Source: Gammaproteobacteria bacterium
GTDB lineage: Bacteria; Pseudomonadota; Gammaproteobacteria; Pseudomonadales; Azotimanducaceae
Assembly (NCBI GenBank): GCA_027297435.1
Contig: JAPUIA010000200.1
Location: 1 to 52,707, forward strand
DNA length: 52,707 nucleotides
Direction of reading: 5' to 3'
The position numbers and the translations under genes were made by a program. Numbering within the stretch: position 1 is the stretch's first letter; each line of letters opens with the position of its first letter. The notes beneath the pieces were generated by a model. It had not been told where the DNA came from. It saw only the letters and a list, made by a program, of their open reading frames with translations, and ran no database searches. Of this stretch, positions 8,956-18,500 are shown one piece after another.

Positions 8956-10311
8956 CTAGGTATTCGCCACGATATACGACTTGATTGCCTCGACATCTGC
9001 CGGGACCACAGTGCGGCGAGTCGGCAGACCCTTTAGCGCCTCCAGACGTGGGTGTTCCGCGACGTGCTCGCCGACGGCTGCGTCGACGGATTCCGGGAAC
9101 TTGGCGGGGTGTGCCGTCGCGATGCACACGACCGGGCCAGCTATCTTTAGGCGTCGCGCGGCGCTGAGGCCCACGGCGGTGTGCGGATCGGCGAGATAGC
9201 CCGTTTCCTTATGCACCGCGCGAATCACATCCATCGTGTCGGCGGTGTCCACGGCGGTTGCCAGGAATACGTCTTCGCTGGGCGGTTGCTCTAGCCTGGC
9301 TTCACCCGTCGACTGGAAGTCGTCCATGAACGCAACGAGTGCGTTTGAGTCTTCTTCCAGGTGGTAATAGAGAAAGCGCTCGAAGTTGCTCGCGACCTGA
9401 ATATCCATCGCCGGTGTGATCGTAAATTGCACGTCGCCGCGACGATACACGCCGGTCTGGAAAAATACGGACAGAATGTCGTTTTCGTTCGTCGCCACGA
9501 TCAAGCGGTCGATGGGAAAGCCCATGCGTTTCGCAAGGTAGCCGGCAAACACGTTGCCGAAATTTCCGGTCGGTACGCAGAAGGATACCGGCACTTCGCT
9601 TGCCAAACTGGCGTAGCCGTAGTAGACGATCTGCGCTAAGACTCGCGCCCAGTTGACTGAATTGACTGCCGCCATCGACATTCGGTGTTTGAAATCGAGA
9701 TCGTTGAACACCGCCTTCAACAACGCCTGGCAGTCGTCGAAGCTGCCCTCGACGGCTAAACAGTGCACGTTGCGGTCAGGGATCGTGGTCATCTGCAGTT
9801 CTTGCAAGGGGCTCACTCGACCGTAGGGATACATCACGAAGATGTCGATATTCGCTTGTCCCCGGACACCGGCTATGGCCGCACTACCGGTGTCGCCACT
9901 GGTCGCGCAAAGAACATTCAGGTGTGCATCGCGATGCGTGAGAATGTGCTCGAACAACTTGCCGAGCAGCTGCAGCGCCACGTCTTTGAACGCCAACGTC
10001 GGCCCGTGAAACAGTTCGAGGACCTGCACTCCATTTACGCCCTGCAAGCGCACGACGTCGGTTAGGTCAAAATTCTGGTAGGCAGCGTCGATCAACTCGG
10101 ACAGTACGGCGTCGGGAATGTCGTCGACAAAGCGTGGCACGATCGCCTTGGCGAGCTCGACGAAACTCAACCCCTTCAGCGATGCGAGTTCTGGGGTAAC
10201 GTCAGGAATCGTTGCCGGTACGAGCAATCCACCGTCGGGTGCCAGGCCGGTAATGACCGCATCTTGAAACGTTAAGGGCTGCGTTGCCCCGCGGGTGCTG
10301 ACGTAGCGCAT
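8956..10311 (-). CDS. thrC: Threonine synthase
   Basis: PLP enzyme converting O-phosphohomoserine to threonine. The ATG at 10311 gives 451 residues beginning MRYVSTRGATQPLTFQDA, the common N-terminus of the long gammaproteobacterial form; an ATG three codons upstream is less likely. Lys109 in GPTLAFKD binds PLP, and CATSGDTGSAAIAGV and VPTGNFGNVFAGYLA are the phosphate and cofactor loops. hom is not adjacent in this window. No leader peptide rich in Thr/Ile codons was recognised upstream. Confidence 0.97.
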   Translation of the reverse strand: MRYVSTRGATQPLTFQDAVITGLAPDGGLLVPATIPDVTPELASLKGLSFVELAKAIVPRFVDDIPDAVLSELIDAAYQNFDLTDVVRLQGVNGVQVLELFHGPTLAFKDVALQLLGKLFEHILTHRDAHLNVLCATSGDTGSAAIAGVRGQANIDIFVMYPYGRVSPLQELQMTTIPDRNVHCLAVEGSFDDCQALLKAVFNDLDFKHRMSMAAVNSVNWARVLAQIVYYGYASLASEVPVSFCVPTGNFGNVFAGYLAKRMGFPIDRLIVATNENDILSVFFQTGVYRRGDVQFTITPAMDIQVASNFERFLYYHLEEDSNALVAFMDDFQSTGEARLEQPPSEDVFLATAVDTADTMDVIRAVHKETGYLADPHTAVGLSAARRLKIAGPVVCIATAHPAKFPESVDAAVGEHVAEHPRLEALKGLPTRRTVVPADVEAIKSYIVANT

Positions 10312-10363
10312 CACGCGCATTCTACGGCGTTGAAAAGGCAGGTTCTACAACGACCGTAAGGGC

Positions 10364-10398
10364 CAGGGCACCGGCCGCGTAGCGCGGCCAGTGCCCTG
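10364..10398 (-). terminator. Strong hairpin ending the torF-glnK operon
   Basis: Arms CAGGGCAC/GTGCCCTG enclose a second stem GGCCGCG/CGCGGCC with a three-base loop, fifteen pairs with one mismatch. It lies 22 bases after the Amt-remnant stop on the minus strand and before the thrC start region. There is only a weak U-rich tract after it (GGCCCTT), so it could stop RNA polymerase or protect the 3' end. Confidence 0.55.
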
Positions 10399-10419
10399 GG
10401 TTGGGGTTGAATCGAGCTA

Positions 10420-10554
10420 TTAGCCTTTGGCGAACTCGGGGTACGCTTCGATGCCGGTTTCGGAAAGGTCCGCGCCGTCGTACTCGTCCTGCTCGGAGAT
10501 GCGAATGCCCATCAGCTTCTTGAGGCCGTAGTTGGTTTGAATCAGATCTTCCAC
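10420..10554 (-). pseudogene. amtB: Remnant of ammonium transporter gene: start region joined to C-terminal tail
   Basis: A 44-codon frame from GTG 10554 reads VEDLIQTNYGLKKLMGIRIS and continues EQDEYDGADL...TGIEAYPEFAKG. The second part is recognisable as the cytoplasmic C-terminal tail of Amt proteins (consensus GLRVSEEEE..GLD...HGE.AYPEF). The transporter core of eleven membrane helices, about 380 residues, is absent. A Shine-Dalgarno-like AGGGAG lies nine bases before the GTG, placed where amtB normally starts after glnK. The first residues could be the original N-terminus, which would mean an in-frame deletion joined the two ends; that is inference. The product, if made, would be a soluble tail that in AmtB contacts GlnK. 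Assembly collapse is an alternative explanation. Confidence 0.65.
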
Positions 10555-10581
10555 AATCTTTGTCTCCCTAATGGGTCGGCG

Positions 10582-11021
<440 letters not shown>

Positions 11022-11029
11022 TCTCCTAA

Positions 11030-11791
11030 TCACAAACTTTTCGATACTGAGATCACGGCGGTGGCGTCGCACAGCTGGGTGTTACCAAAGCAGTCCTTGT
11101 CATCGAGGTCCGTGTCGATGTACTGCAGACCGAAATCGAGGCCGTACCTGGAGGTGGAAACCCCAATGCTCCAATCGGCGTAGCTGTCTTCCGTGCCTCT
11201 CAAGCACTCGCCGTTCGCCGCGAAGGCACTACATCGACCAATTCCGAAGTCCGCGCCGATTTCTTCGTCATCAAACAGATTCAGTCCATAGTGGAAATCG
11301 AGCGACCAGTCGTCGTTGATGGCATAGGAGTAATCTCCATAGAGATAGATGTAGGAATCGGTCTCGTAGAAGTAGTCGGGGGAGTAGGCGAGTCCTACCG
11401 TGGCGTCCATGAACGACAGGCTGCCGTAGATCTCGACGAAGTCGAGATCTCGATCGCCGATCCCATCGAGATCGACCGCGTCGTCCTCGGGGTAGTTGTA
11501 CCAGAGGAGGCCAACGTCGGCCGCCACGTCCTCGTTGATGTCCCACGCGTAACCGCCGTAGTAGTCGACCTCGATGGCGGCTCCGGAAAAGGTGACGTTC
11601 GATGCCCAGGTACCAAGGTAGGCGCCGTTTTCGAATTCGATGTCGAAGCCACCTTGCAACGCCTGAGAACGGTCACCCTGCGAGATGCCCCGGAACCGGT
11701 AGTCCGTTGTGTATGTGACGTTGCCTGAAAATTCTGCTGCCGAGGCGCATCCAGCGCCGAAGATCAGCAAACACGCGATTACTCTCTTCAT
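11030..11791 (-). CDS. TorF family putative outer-membrane porin
   Basis: A 253-residue protein with a signal peptide (KRVIACLLIFGAGCASA, cleavage near residue 19). The mature part is rich in Tyr, Asp and Gly, and alternating strands such as NVTYTTDYRFRGISQGD are the hallmark of the TorF / conserved hypothetical TIGR02001 family, predicted outer-membrane beta-barrels. The C-terminus AVISVSKSL is strand-like although it does not end in Phe. Family members often sit beside glnK-amtB, and the gene is preceded by a sigma-54 promoter with NtrC-like sites. A role in passage of a nitrogen compound is therefore a fair inference, but no substrate is known. AGGGG lies six bases before the ATG. Confidence 0.88.
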   Translation of the reverse strand: MKRVIACLLIFGAGCASAAEFSGNVTYTTDYRFRGISQGDRSQALQGGFDIEFENGAYLGTWASNVTFSGAAIEVDYYGGYAWDINEDVAADVGLLWYNYPEDDAVDLDGIGDRDLDFVEIYGSLSFMDATVGLAYSPDYFYETDSYIYLYGDYSYAINDDWSLDFHYGLNLFDDEEIGADFGIGRCSAFAANGECLRGTEDSYADWSIGVSTSRYGLDFGLQYIDTDLDDKDCFGNTQLCDATAVISVSKSL

Positions 11792-11864
11792 TTCAACCCC
11801 TATCTAGTTTGTTGTCGGATTGCGCCGAGCATTCTCCACTCACGGCGCACCTGACCTTCATGAC

Positions 11865-11879
11865 GCACCATTCGTGCCA
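11865..11879 (-). promoter_or_regulatory. Sigma-54 (-24/-12) promoter of the torF-glnK operon
   Basis: On the minus strand the sequence is TGGCAC-N5-GTGC, against the consensus TGGCAC-N5-TTGC: one mismatch, correct GG/GC spacing. A start site near 11853 gives a leader of about 60 bases before the porin ATG. An AT-rich stretch at about 11883-11900, upstream of it, could allow IHF bending. Confidence 0.78.
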
Positions 11880-11943
11880 GGTCTATTTATTCTATTATTT
11901 CAAGGGGTTATGGGCTTTTCGCAGCGGTCTATCGAACCCCAAC

Positions 11944-11981
11944 GCACCAACACTGTGCAGCGTTTAGCACCAATAGGGTGC
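11944..11981. promoter_or_regulatory. Two NtrC-like enhancer sites
   Basis: Site 1 (11967-11981) is GCACC-N5-GGTGC, a perfect match to the NtrC palindrome core. Site 2 (11944-11958) is GCACC-N5-TGTGC, one mismatch. Centres are 23 bp apart, about two helical turns, and about 98 and 121 bp upstream of the predicted sigma-54 start, the usual enhancer distance. Confidence 0.75.
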
Positions 11982-12013
11982 ACGAGTTTGGAGCACGTCA
12001 GGTTGGGCTGGTC

Positions 12014-12050
12014 GTCCCTGAAAAAGCCCCGGACGGACTTTTTCAGGGAC
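12014..12050. repeat. Hairpin repeat with 13-bp perfect arms in the torF-ubiK gap
   Basis: Left arm GTCCCTGAAAAAG (12014-12026) and right arm (12038-12050) are perfect complements around an 11-base loop. Read on the minus strand it begins CTAGCAGTCCCTG, sharing the CTAGCAG start with the hairpins at 8109 and 32968. The rest of the 364-base gap 11792-12155 holds only the sigma-54 promoter and NtrC sites. Confidence 0.7.
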
Positions 12051-12155
12051 TGCTAGGCCAAAGCCGCACAGACCGATCAGTCGTCGACGCGTGGAGTTGT
12101 CGCGCGTGCGTCGTTACCATCGGCGTTTCATTGATGCGCCAGCGTGGCGGCTAAC

Positions 12156-12389
12156 ATGACCCAACAACCACCCATCGATGCGCTACTCGAACGCATCCGC
12201 GATCTGTTCGACGGGTCCGCTACAGCGGCCACCAACGACCAGCTACAGCGCGTCGTCGAGGGATTCTTCAAGCAGTTCCAGCTAGTCCCCAAGCGCGAGT
12301 TCGACGGCCATGTGGTAGCACTTCAGCACCTCGAAGCGACCGTAGCGCAGTTGGAAGAGCGCATCAGAGAACTCGAGACGAACCGTTAG
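12156..12389 (+). CDS. ubiK: UbiK accessory factor (BMFP family, YqiC-like)
   Basis: A 77-residue helical protein: an N-terminal amphipathic helix (IDALLERIRDLFDG) and a C-terminal coiled coil ending LEERIRELETNR. Members form trimers and assist the ubiquinone biosynthesis complex with UbiJ in Escherichia coli and Salmonella. Start chosen at the ATG 12156 with GGCGG before it; a GTG at 12144 is possible. The next gene, comM, begins 12 bases downstream, and this glnK-ubiK-comM neighbourhood is common in Gammaproteobacteria. Confidence 0.88.
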   Translation: MTQQPPIDALLERIRDLFDGSATAATNDQLQRVVEGFFKQFQLVPKREFDGHVVALQHLEATVAQLEERIRELETNR

Positions 12390-12401
12390 CGGCGGCGCAA
12401 G

Positions 12402-13913
12402 TTGCACCGTTTCGCTGTTCACACGCGCGCGCAACTTGGTATGGAGTCGCCCCAGGTAACCGTGGAAGCCGACGTCGGCAGCGGTCTGCCGTGCTTCACG
12501 ATCGTCGGACTACCGGAGACGGTGGTCCGAGAATCGCGCGATCGCGTCAAGAGCGCGCTCGTCAACAACCATTTCGACTTTCCGAGCGGGCGCGTGATCG
12601 TCAACCTCGCACCGGCAGATCTCGCCAAGCAGGGCGCCCGCTTCGATCTAGCCATTGCGATTAGTTTGTTGGCGCACACCGAGCAAATTCCATCCGAAGC
12701 ACTAGCCGGTTTCGAGTTCCTGGGCGAGCTCGGCCTCTACGGAGCCCTGCGTCGAATTCCCGGCGTGTTGCCGGCGGCGCTGGCACTCGAGTCCAACAGG
12801 CTATTGGTGGTGCCGGAGGCTAATCGGGCGGAAGCCGATCTGGTCAGCAACCGGACCTTGGTCCCCTGCGCACATCTCCTGGATGTCGTGCGCCTGATCC
12901 GCGAACCGGAGACGGCCGTCCCCGCCCACCGCCAAGCGGCGGTCGTGCGCTTGCCATCCACGAGCAATCTCCTTGCCCAAGTGCGCGGCCAACGCGCCGC
13001 CAAGCGCGCCTTACAAGTCGCAGCCGCCGGAAGACATCACTTCCTCATGGTTGGTCCGCCGGGCACCGGCAAGACCATGCTGGCTCGCGGCATCGTCGAG
13101 TTGCTACCCCGATTGACCGAGCAAGCGATGCTGGAAGTAGCGGCGGTTTATTCCAGCGCGGGCTTGCTGCGCGCAGCGTACGATCAGGCACCATTTCGCG
13201 ATCCCCACCACTCGGCCACCGCGCCAGCCCTCATCGGCGGCGGTAGCACTCCAACACCCGGCGAAGCCTCGCTTGCCCACCATGGCGTCTTGTTTCTCGA
13301 CGAGTTGCCACACTTCAAGCCGAGCGTCCTGAATCTGTTGCGCGAGCCCTTGGAAAGCCAACGTGCCACCATTTCACGCGCCCGTTACCGCGCGGCCTTT
13401 CCAGCCAACTTTCAACTGATCGCAGCAATGAACCCTTGTCCCATCGGGCGCGTTTGCGCCGAGGGCATGTGCCGATGCAGTCCCAGACAAGTACAGACCT
13501 ATCAGTCTCGTGTGTCAGGGCCCTTATTGGACCGAATCGATATGCAGCTGTGGCTACCCAATCTGCCGAAAGAATTGCTAGCCGATTTCTCGACGCCAAC
13601 CAACAACACTCAACGGCTGGCTGCCGATGTGCGCAAGGCGCGTAACCGCCAACTGGAACGGCAGGGGTGTTTGAACGGCAACCTGGCCGGGCCTTTGGCG
13701 GCCAAGCAAGCGCCGATCGAACCGGCCGCGGCCAAGCTGTTGACCCAGGCGATCGATCGCTACCGTTTATCCGCACGGAGCTTCCACAAAGTCATCAAGG
13801 TGGCCTGGACGATCGGTGACCTGGAGGGTGCCACGCATATCGAAGCACCCCACGCGCTGGAAGCGCTCGGCTATCGAGCGATCGATTGGGAAAGGATGGC
13901 GGGACCCGGATGA
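12402..13913 (+). CDS. comM: ComM/YifB Mg-chelatase-like AAA+ ATPase
   Basis: A 503-residue hexameric helicase of the YifB/ComM family, which drives branch migration during natural transformation. The TTG start gives HRFAVHTRAQLGMESP, matching the family N-terminus. An N-terminal Lon-like fold contains GLPCFTIVGLPETVVRES. The Walker A motif GPPGTGKTM lies near residue 217, Walker B is VLFLDELPHF, and the Mg-chelatase C-terminal domain ends LEALGYRAIDWE. A cysteine group (PCPIGRVCAEGMCRC) forms the usual zinc-binding insertion. It is translationally close to ubiK. Confidence 0.95.
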   Translation: MHRFAVHTRAQLGMESPQVTVEADVGSGLPCFTIVGLPETVVRESRDRVKSALVNNHFDFPSGRVIVNLAPADLAKQGARFDLAIAISLLAHTEQIPSEALAGFEFLGELGLYGALRRIPGVLPAALALESNRLLVVPEANRAEADLVSNRTLVPCAHLLDVVRLIREPETAVPAHRQAAVVRLPSTSNLLAQVRGQRAAKRALQVAAAGRHHFLMVGPPGTGKTMLARGIVELLPRLTEQAMLEVAAVYSSAGLLRAAYDQAPFRDPHHSATAPALIGGGSTPTPGEASLAHHGVLFLDELPHFKPSVLNLLREPLESQRATISRARYRAAFPANFQLIAAMNPCPIGRVCAEGMCRCSPRQVQTYQSRVSGPLLDRIDMQLWLPNLPKELLADFSTPTNNTQRLAADVRKARNRQLERQGCLNGNLAGPLAAKQAPIEPAAAKLLTQAIDRYRLSARSFHKVIKVAWTIGDLEGATHIEAPHALEALGYRAIDWERMAGPG

Positions 13914-13924
13914 GCCTCGAGCAA

Positions 13925-14356
13925 CTACAGGGCGTTGTCGATCATGTATTGCACGGCGCCGCGCATTTCAGCTTCCGAGCAACTCATGCAAGCACCCATG
14001 GGCGGCATCAGGTTGAAACCCTCGAGCGACGTTGCCACCAACGCATCGACTCCCTTGTCGATGCGCGGTTGCCACTGCTCCAGGTCACCGAACAGCGGTG
14101 CCTGGCTAACGCCGGTTGCGTGACAAAGAAAACAGAATTGATCATAGACCAGTTGGCCGGATAGTCCTCCACCGTCGGCGCTTGTCGATGTAGAGCCGCC
14201 GCCGCAGGCCTCGCCCGCGCGGCATACTTGGCCAAAGGGGGTCAGCCGGTCGCGAATCTCAATTGCCGTACCTGGCGGCAAGGCTTGCGCCGTTAGGGCG
14301 ATGAGCGCGAGCGCCGTCGTGGCCGCTTTCAGTACCGGCGTTAACGCGCGATTCAA
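13925..14356 (-). CDS. Cytochrome c5-type protein
   Basis: A 143-residue periplasmic c-type cytochrome. A TTG start (14356) follows GGGAGAAG. The signal segment is LKAATTALALIALTAQA. Heme attaches at C75-F-L-C78-H79, and the distal Met is in NLMPPMG (Met117 or Met120). The C-terminal GACMSCSEAEM is the extra cysteine pair typical of cytochrome c5, which may form a disulfide. A linker of Gly/Ser/Thr (about 52-66) separates an N-terminal extension from the heme domain. It carries electrons between respiratory complexes; the partner is unknown. Confidence 0.9.
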   Translation of the reverse strand: MNRALTPVLKAATTALALIALTAQALPPGTAIEIRDRLTPFGQVCRAGEACGGGSTSTSADGGGLSGQLVYDQFCFLCHATGVSQAPLFGDLEQWQPRIDKGVDALVATSLEGFNLMPPMGACMSCSEAEMRGAVQYMIDNAL

Positions 14357-14397
14357 GATTGTTCTTCTCCCGGGCAGGCCGCCAAAATCGGCGCGCG

Positions 14398-14426
14398 ATT
14401 ATATCCGGCCTACGACGTTGCGTCGA
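14398..14426 (-). promoter_or_regulatory. Sigma-70 promoter of the cytochrome gene
   Basis: On the minus strand TCGACG (14421-14426), a 17-base spacer and TATAAT (14398-14403). It overlaps the end of the acyl-CoA dehydrogenase gene and gives a start near 14391. Confidence 0.6.
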
Positions 14427-15567
14427 AGAGTTCCCGGCCGATGAGCATGCGGCGAATCTCGCTGGTGCCGGCCCCAATCTCGTAGAGCTTGGCATCGCGT
14501 AGCAATCGGCCCGCAGGAAACTCGTTGACGTAACCGTTGGCACCTAGGGCTTGAATGGCTTGGGACGCCATCCACGTCGCCTTCTCGGCAGCAAACAAGA
14601 TACATCCCGCTGCATCAAATCGCGTGGTGCGCCCTGCGTCGCAGGCCTGTGCGACGGCGTAGACGTAAGCTCGACACGCGTTCATGGTGGTGTACATATC
14701 GGCCAGCTTGCCCTGCATCAGTTGAAAGGTGCCGATGGGTTGACCAAATTGCTGGCGGTCGTGCGTGTACGGCAGTACCAAATCCATACAGCTTTGCATA
14801 ATGCCGAGCGGCCCCGCAGCGAGGACGACCCGCTCAAAGTCGAGGCCACTCATGAGAATTTCGGCTCCCTGGCCAACCTTGCCGAGCACCTGAGATTTAG
14901 GCACCGCGCAATCGTCGAACACCAGCTCTGAGGTGTCGGAGCCGCGCATGCCTAACTTGTCGAGTTTCTGTTGAGTGCTGAACCCGGGCATAGCTTTCTC
15001 GATGAGGAACGCCGTGAGTCCTTTCGCACCCGCGCCCGGATCGACGGTTCCGTACACGACGAGCACGTCGGCGCCGGGGCCGTTGGTAATCCACATCTTG
15101 TGGCCGCTCAGTCTGTACACGTCGCCGTCTTCGACCGCTTTGAGTTTCATGCTCATCACATCCGACCCGGCACCCGTCTCACTCATGGCGAGCGCCCCGA
15201 GGTATTCCCCGGAAACGAGCTTCGGCAAGTAGGTTTGTTTTTGCACATCGTTCGCAAAGCGACGAATCTGGTTCACGCACAGATTGGAATGTGCACCGTA
15301 TGACAGGCCAATGGCACCGGACGCCCGGCTGATCTCCTCCATGGCAACACAGTGGGCGAGATAGCCCAGACCGGCGCCACCGTATTGCTCCTCGACCGTG
15401 ATACCGAGCACGCCCAGCTCACCCAATTTCGGCCATAAATCGCGCGGAAACTCATTGGACTGGTCTACCTTGGCAGCCAGTGGTGCTATCTCGTCGCGGG
15501 CAAATTGCTGAATGCTCGCGCGCAGCATGTCGAGCGTTTGCCCCAGGCCAAAATCAAAGTCCAACAT
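14410..15567 (-). CDS. ivd: Isovaleryl-CoA dehydrogenase
   Basis: A 385-residue FAD acyl-CoA dehydrogenase. The stretch [17 protein letters not shown] (88-104) and the catalytic Glu245 in [10 protein letters not shown], placed on helix G, distinguish isovaleryl-CoA dehydrogenases from straight-chain enzymes. It oxidises isovaleryl-CoA from leucine to 3-methylcrotonyl-CoA. The carboxylase genes that usually follow are not in the window. Instead it lies nine bases downstream of the indolepyruvate oxidoreductase gene on the same strand, suggesting a shared amino-acid catabolic transcript. The C-terminus ([15 protein letters not shown]) is complete. Confidence 0.93.
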   Translation of the reverse strand: MLDFDFGLGQTLDMLRASIQQFARDEIAPLAAKVDQSNEFPRDLWPKLGELGVLGITVEEQYGGAGLGYLAHCVAMEEISRASGAIGLSYGAHSNLCVNQIRRFANDVQKQTYLPKLVSGEYLGALAMSETGAGSDVMSMKLKAVEDGDVYRLSGHKMWITNGPGADVLVVYGTVDPGAGAKGLTAFLIEKAMPGFSTQQKLDKLGMRGSDTSELVFDDCAVPKSQVLGKVGQGAEILMSGLDFERVVLAAGPLGIMQSCMDLVLPYTHDRQQFGQPIGTFQLMQGKLADMYTTMNACRAYVYAVAQACDAGRTTRFDAAGCILFAAEKATWMASQAIQALGANGYVNEFPAGRLLRDAKLYEIGAGTSEIRRMLIGRELFDATS

Positions 15568-15576
15568 AGTGTGCTC

Positions 15577-18500
15577 TTAAGCGGCGTGGCGACCTAGTTT
15601 GGGGTCGAACAGGGTAACCGGGGAAGATGGCCGATGAAACTCTTCCAATAGCGTCCCCTCAGCGTCGAGCAGCTCAGCAATCGCGCGGGCTTTGACGTGG
15701 CCGTAACCCTTGGCCTCGAGCCCCAACCTAGCAACGCGTGCCGCAATGTCGAGGTTTTGCCCATCGAGGCCGGCCAACAAGGTATCCACAAGTCCTTCGA
15801 AATAGCGCAACAACCATTGGTCTTGCCGACGATCGCGTGTGTACGCGAATGGGTCGAGCCACGTACCTCTCAAGGGTTTGAGTTTGGCGAGCAGCTTGAA
15901 ACCAATGCCCATCCAGGCGCCGAAGCGACGTTTTTTCGATCCGAGCAAAGGCGGCGCCAGCAGGTACGACACTGTAAAATCCCCCTCGAACTGGCCGGCG
16001 AGCTTGGCTTGCCAGCGCCCGTCGGTGTACAAGCGCGCCACTTCGTACTCGTCCTTGACCGCCAGCAACTTGGCATAGGTTTCCGCGACGGCGCGCGTCA
16101 ACTGTTCAGAGCCCACCTTCGCATGCTGTTCCCGCTCGGACACGCGCTCGACTAATTTCCGGTAGCGCATCGCGAGCCGTGCATCCTGATAGCGCACAAG
16201 CAGCGCGCTGCGCTCGGCAATCGTTGTGGCCAAGTCTTTAGCGCGCTTGGGATCCATCACCGACGTCGCCGGTCGCCGCGTCACCTCGGGCAGTCGTGAC
16301 GCATCGTGAGCCGCGAGCCGGCCATAGTGGAACGCCTTCAAGTTTTGTTCCACCGCCACCCCGTTCAATTCGATCGCTCGTTCGATGGCCCCGATACTCA
16401 AGGGAATTGTCCCTTGCTGGTAGCCAAAGCCTAGCAGGAATACGTTGGTCTGTGCGGTATCACCCAGCAGCAATCTCGTCAAGCGATCGGCATCGACCTT
16501 CTCCACACGACCGCTAAAAAACGCAATGCGCCGCAACCGCTGGTGCAGCTGCACATCGCTTTGCTGATGCAGCACAAAGTCGGCCGTGGGCGCCACGTCG
16601 GTGTTGACGATCGCAATCGCGTCTTCCTGCAGCAGCGCCAGTGCTTCTTGGCTGGCCCCGGTCACCATATCGCAGGCCAGCATGAGCTGTGCCTTGCCGT
16701 TCGCCAAGCGCGTTGCGTGCAACGCCGTCTGGTCGTGGGCGATTTGCACGTGGCTCATGACAGCGCCGCCTTTCTGCGCGAGACCCGTCATGTCCAACGT
16801 CGATACGGCTTTGCCGTCAATGTGTGCAGCCATGCCGAGTAGCGCACTCAACGTGACGATGCCGGTCCCGCCGACTCCGGTCACGAGAATCGTCGCCGGT
16901 TCGACTGCGTCCGGGGCGCCGACTGGCGTGGGGAGGGGTGCTAACCCCCGAACCTCATCGAGGCACATGTCCACGCCGGTTTGTTTGCGTAGCTCTCCAC
17001 CTTTGACGATGACGAAGGCCGGGCAAAAACCTTTCAGGCAACTCAAGTCCTTGTTGCACGCGGTTTGGTTGATGCTGCGTTTGACACCAAACTCGGTTTC
17101 AATCGGCTCTACCGCAACGCAGTTGGACTGCACCGAACAATCGCCACAACCCTCACACACCGCATCGTTGATCACTACCCGAACATCGGGATCTTCGATG
17201 AGTCCACGCTTGCGCTTACGCCGCAACTCGGTCGCGCAGGCTTGCTGATAAATGATGGCGCTACAGCCAGTCACGTCACGGTGTTGTCGCTGGACCTCAT
17301 CCAACTGGTCGCGATGGTGTACCGGCACATCCAAGGCGCGATGCGCAAGTGGCGCGTCGCTCACCACACTGACCAACCCCACCCCCTCGGCTTTTAGTTG
17401 GGCGACGACAGCGGCCACGGTAAGCGACCCGTCGGTCGGCTGGCCGCCCGTCATGGCTACGGCGTCGTTGAAGAGAATCTTGTACGTGACGTTCACACCG
17501 GCAGCCACGGCCTGGCGAATAGCCAACAATCCCGAATGGAAGTAAGTGCCATCGCCCAAGTTGACGAAGATGTGTTGCTCGTCGGTGAACGGCGCTTGGC
17601 CCACCCAGTTCGCGCCCTCGCCACCCATCTGGGTAAATGTGTGGGTCTCGCGGTCCATCCATTGCGCCATGTAGTGGCAGCCGATGCCAGCCGAAGCGCG
17701 ACTGCCCTCCGGCACACGGGTCGACATGTTGTGGGGGCAACCCGCACAAAACAGAGGCGTGCGTTCGGTCTTGGCGCGGGCCGTGACGTCCTGTAGCGCC
17801 GCCTCGCGGCGCGCTATCGAATCCAGGTAACTTATGTTCGGCACCCCGTTGACGTAGGTAGCCAACGTCTGCGCTATCGTCGCGACATCGATCTCGCCGT
17901 GCTGCGGAAACAGGCTGCGGCCCTGCTCGTCACGCTTGCCCACTATCCTCGGCGCATTGGCCGTGCCGTAAAGGAACTCTTTGAATTCCGCCTCAATGAA
18001 GCTGCGTTTTTCTTCGACCACGAGTATTCGTGGCACGTCGCGTGCAAAATCCTGCACGAGGCGTCGATCCAAGGGCCAGCTCATGCCGAGCCGCAAGATC
18101 CTTATGCCTGCGTCCGTCAGGCTCCGCTCATCCTGGAATCCGAGTTCGAAGAGCGCTTGGCGTACGTCGAGGTAGGCGCGTCCGGTGGTCACGATGCCGA
18201 GTTGCGTTTTGCCCGTCGCGCCGATGGTCCGGTTGACGCCATTGGCACGCGCGAACGTCACCGCCAACGGTAACTTGACGTCATGAAGCCGTTGTTCCTG
18301 GTCGAGCGGTTCGTCGTTCAGCCGGATATGCACGTCGTAATCGTGAGGCGGCGCCACGAAGTCAGGCCGAGGCAATGCGACGGTTGCCGAACTGTCCATG
18401 GTGTCGGCGAGGGCTACCAAGCCAGACCAGCAACCCGCGTACCGCGACAACGCCCAACCGAAGAGGGACAAATCGAGAACGTCCTGCACGTCGGCCGGAT

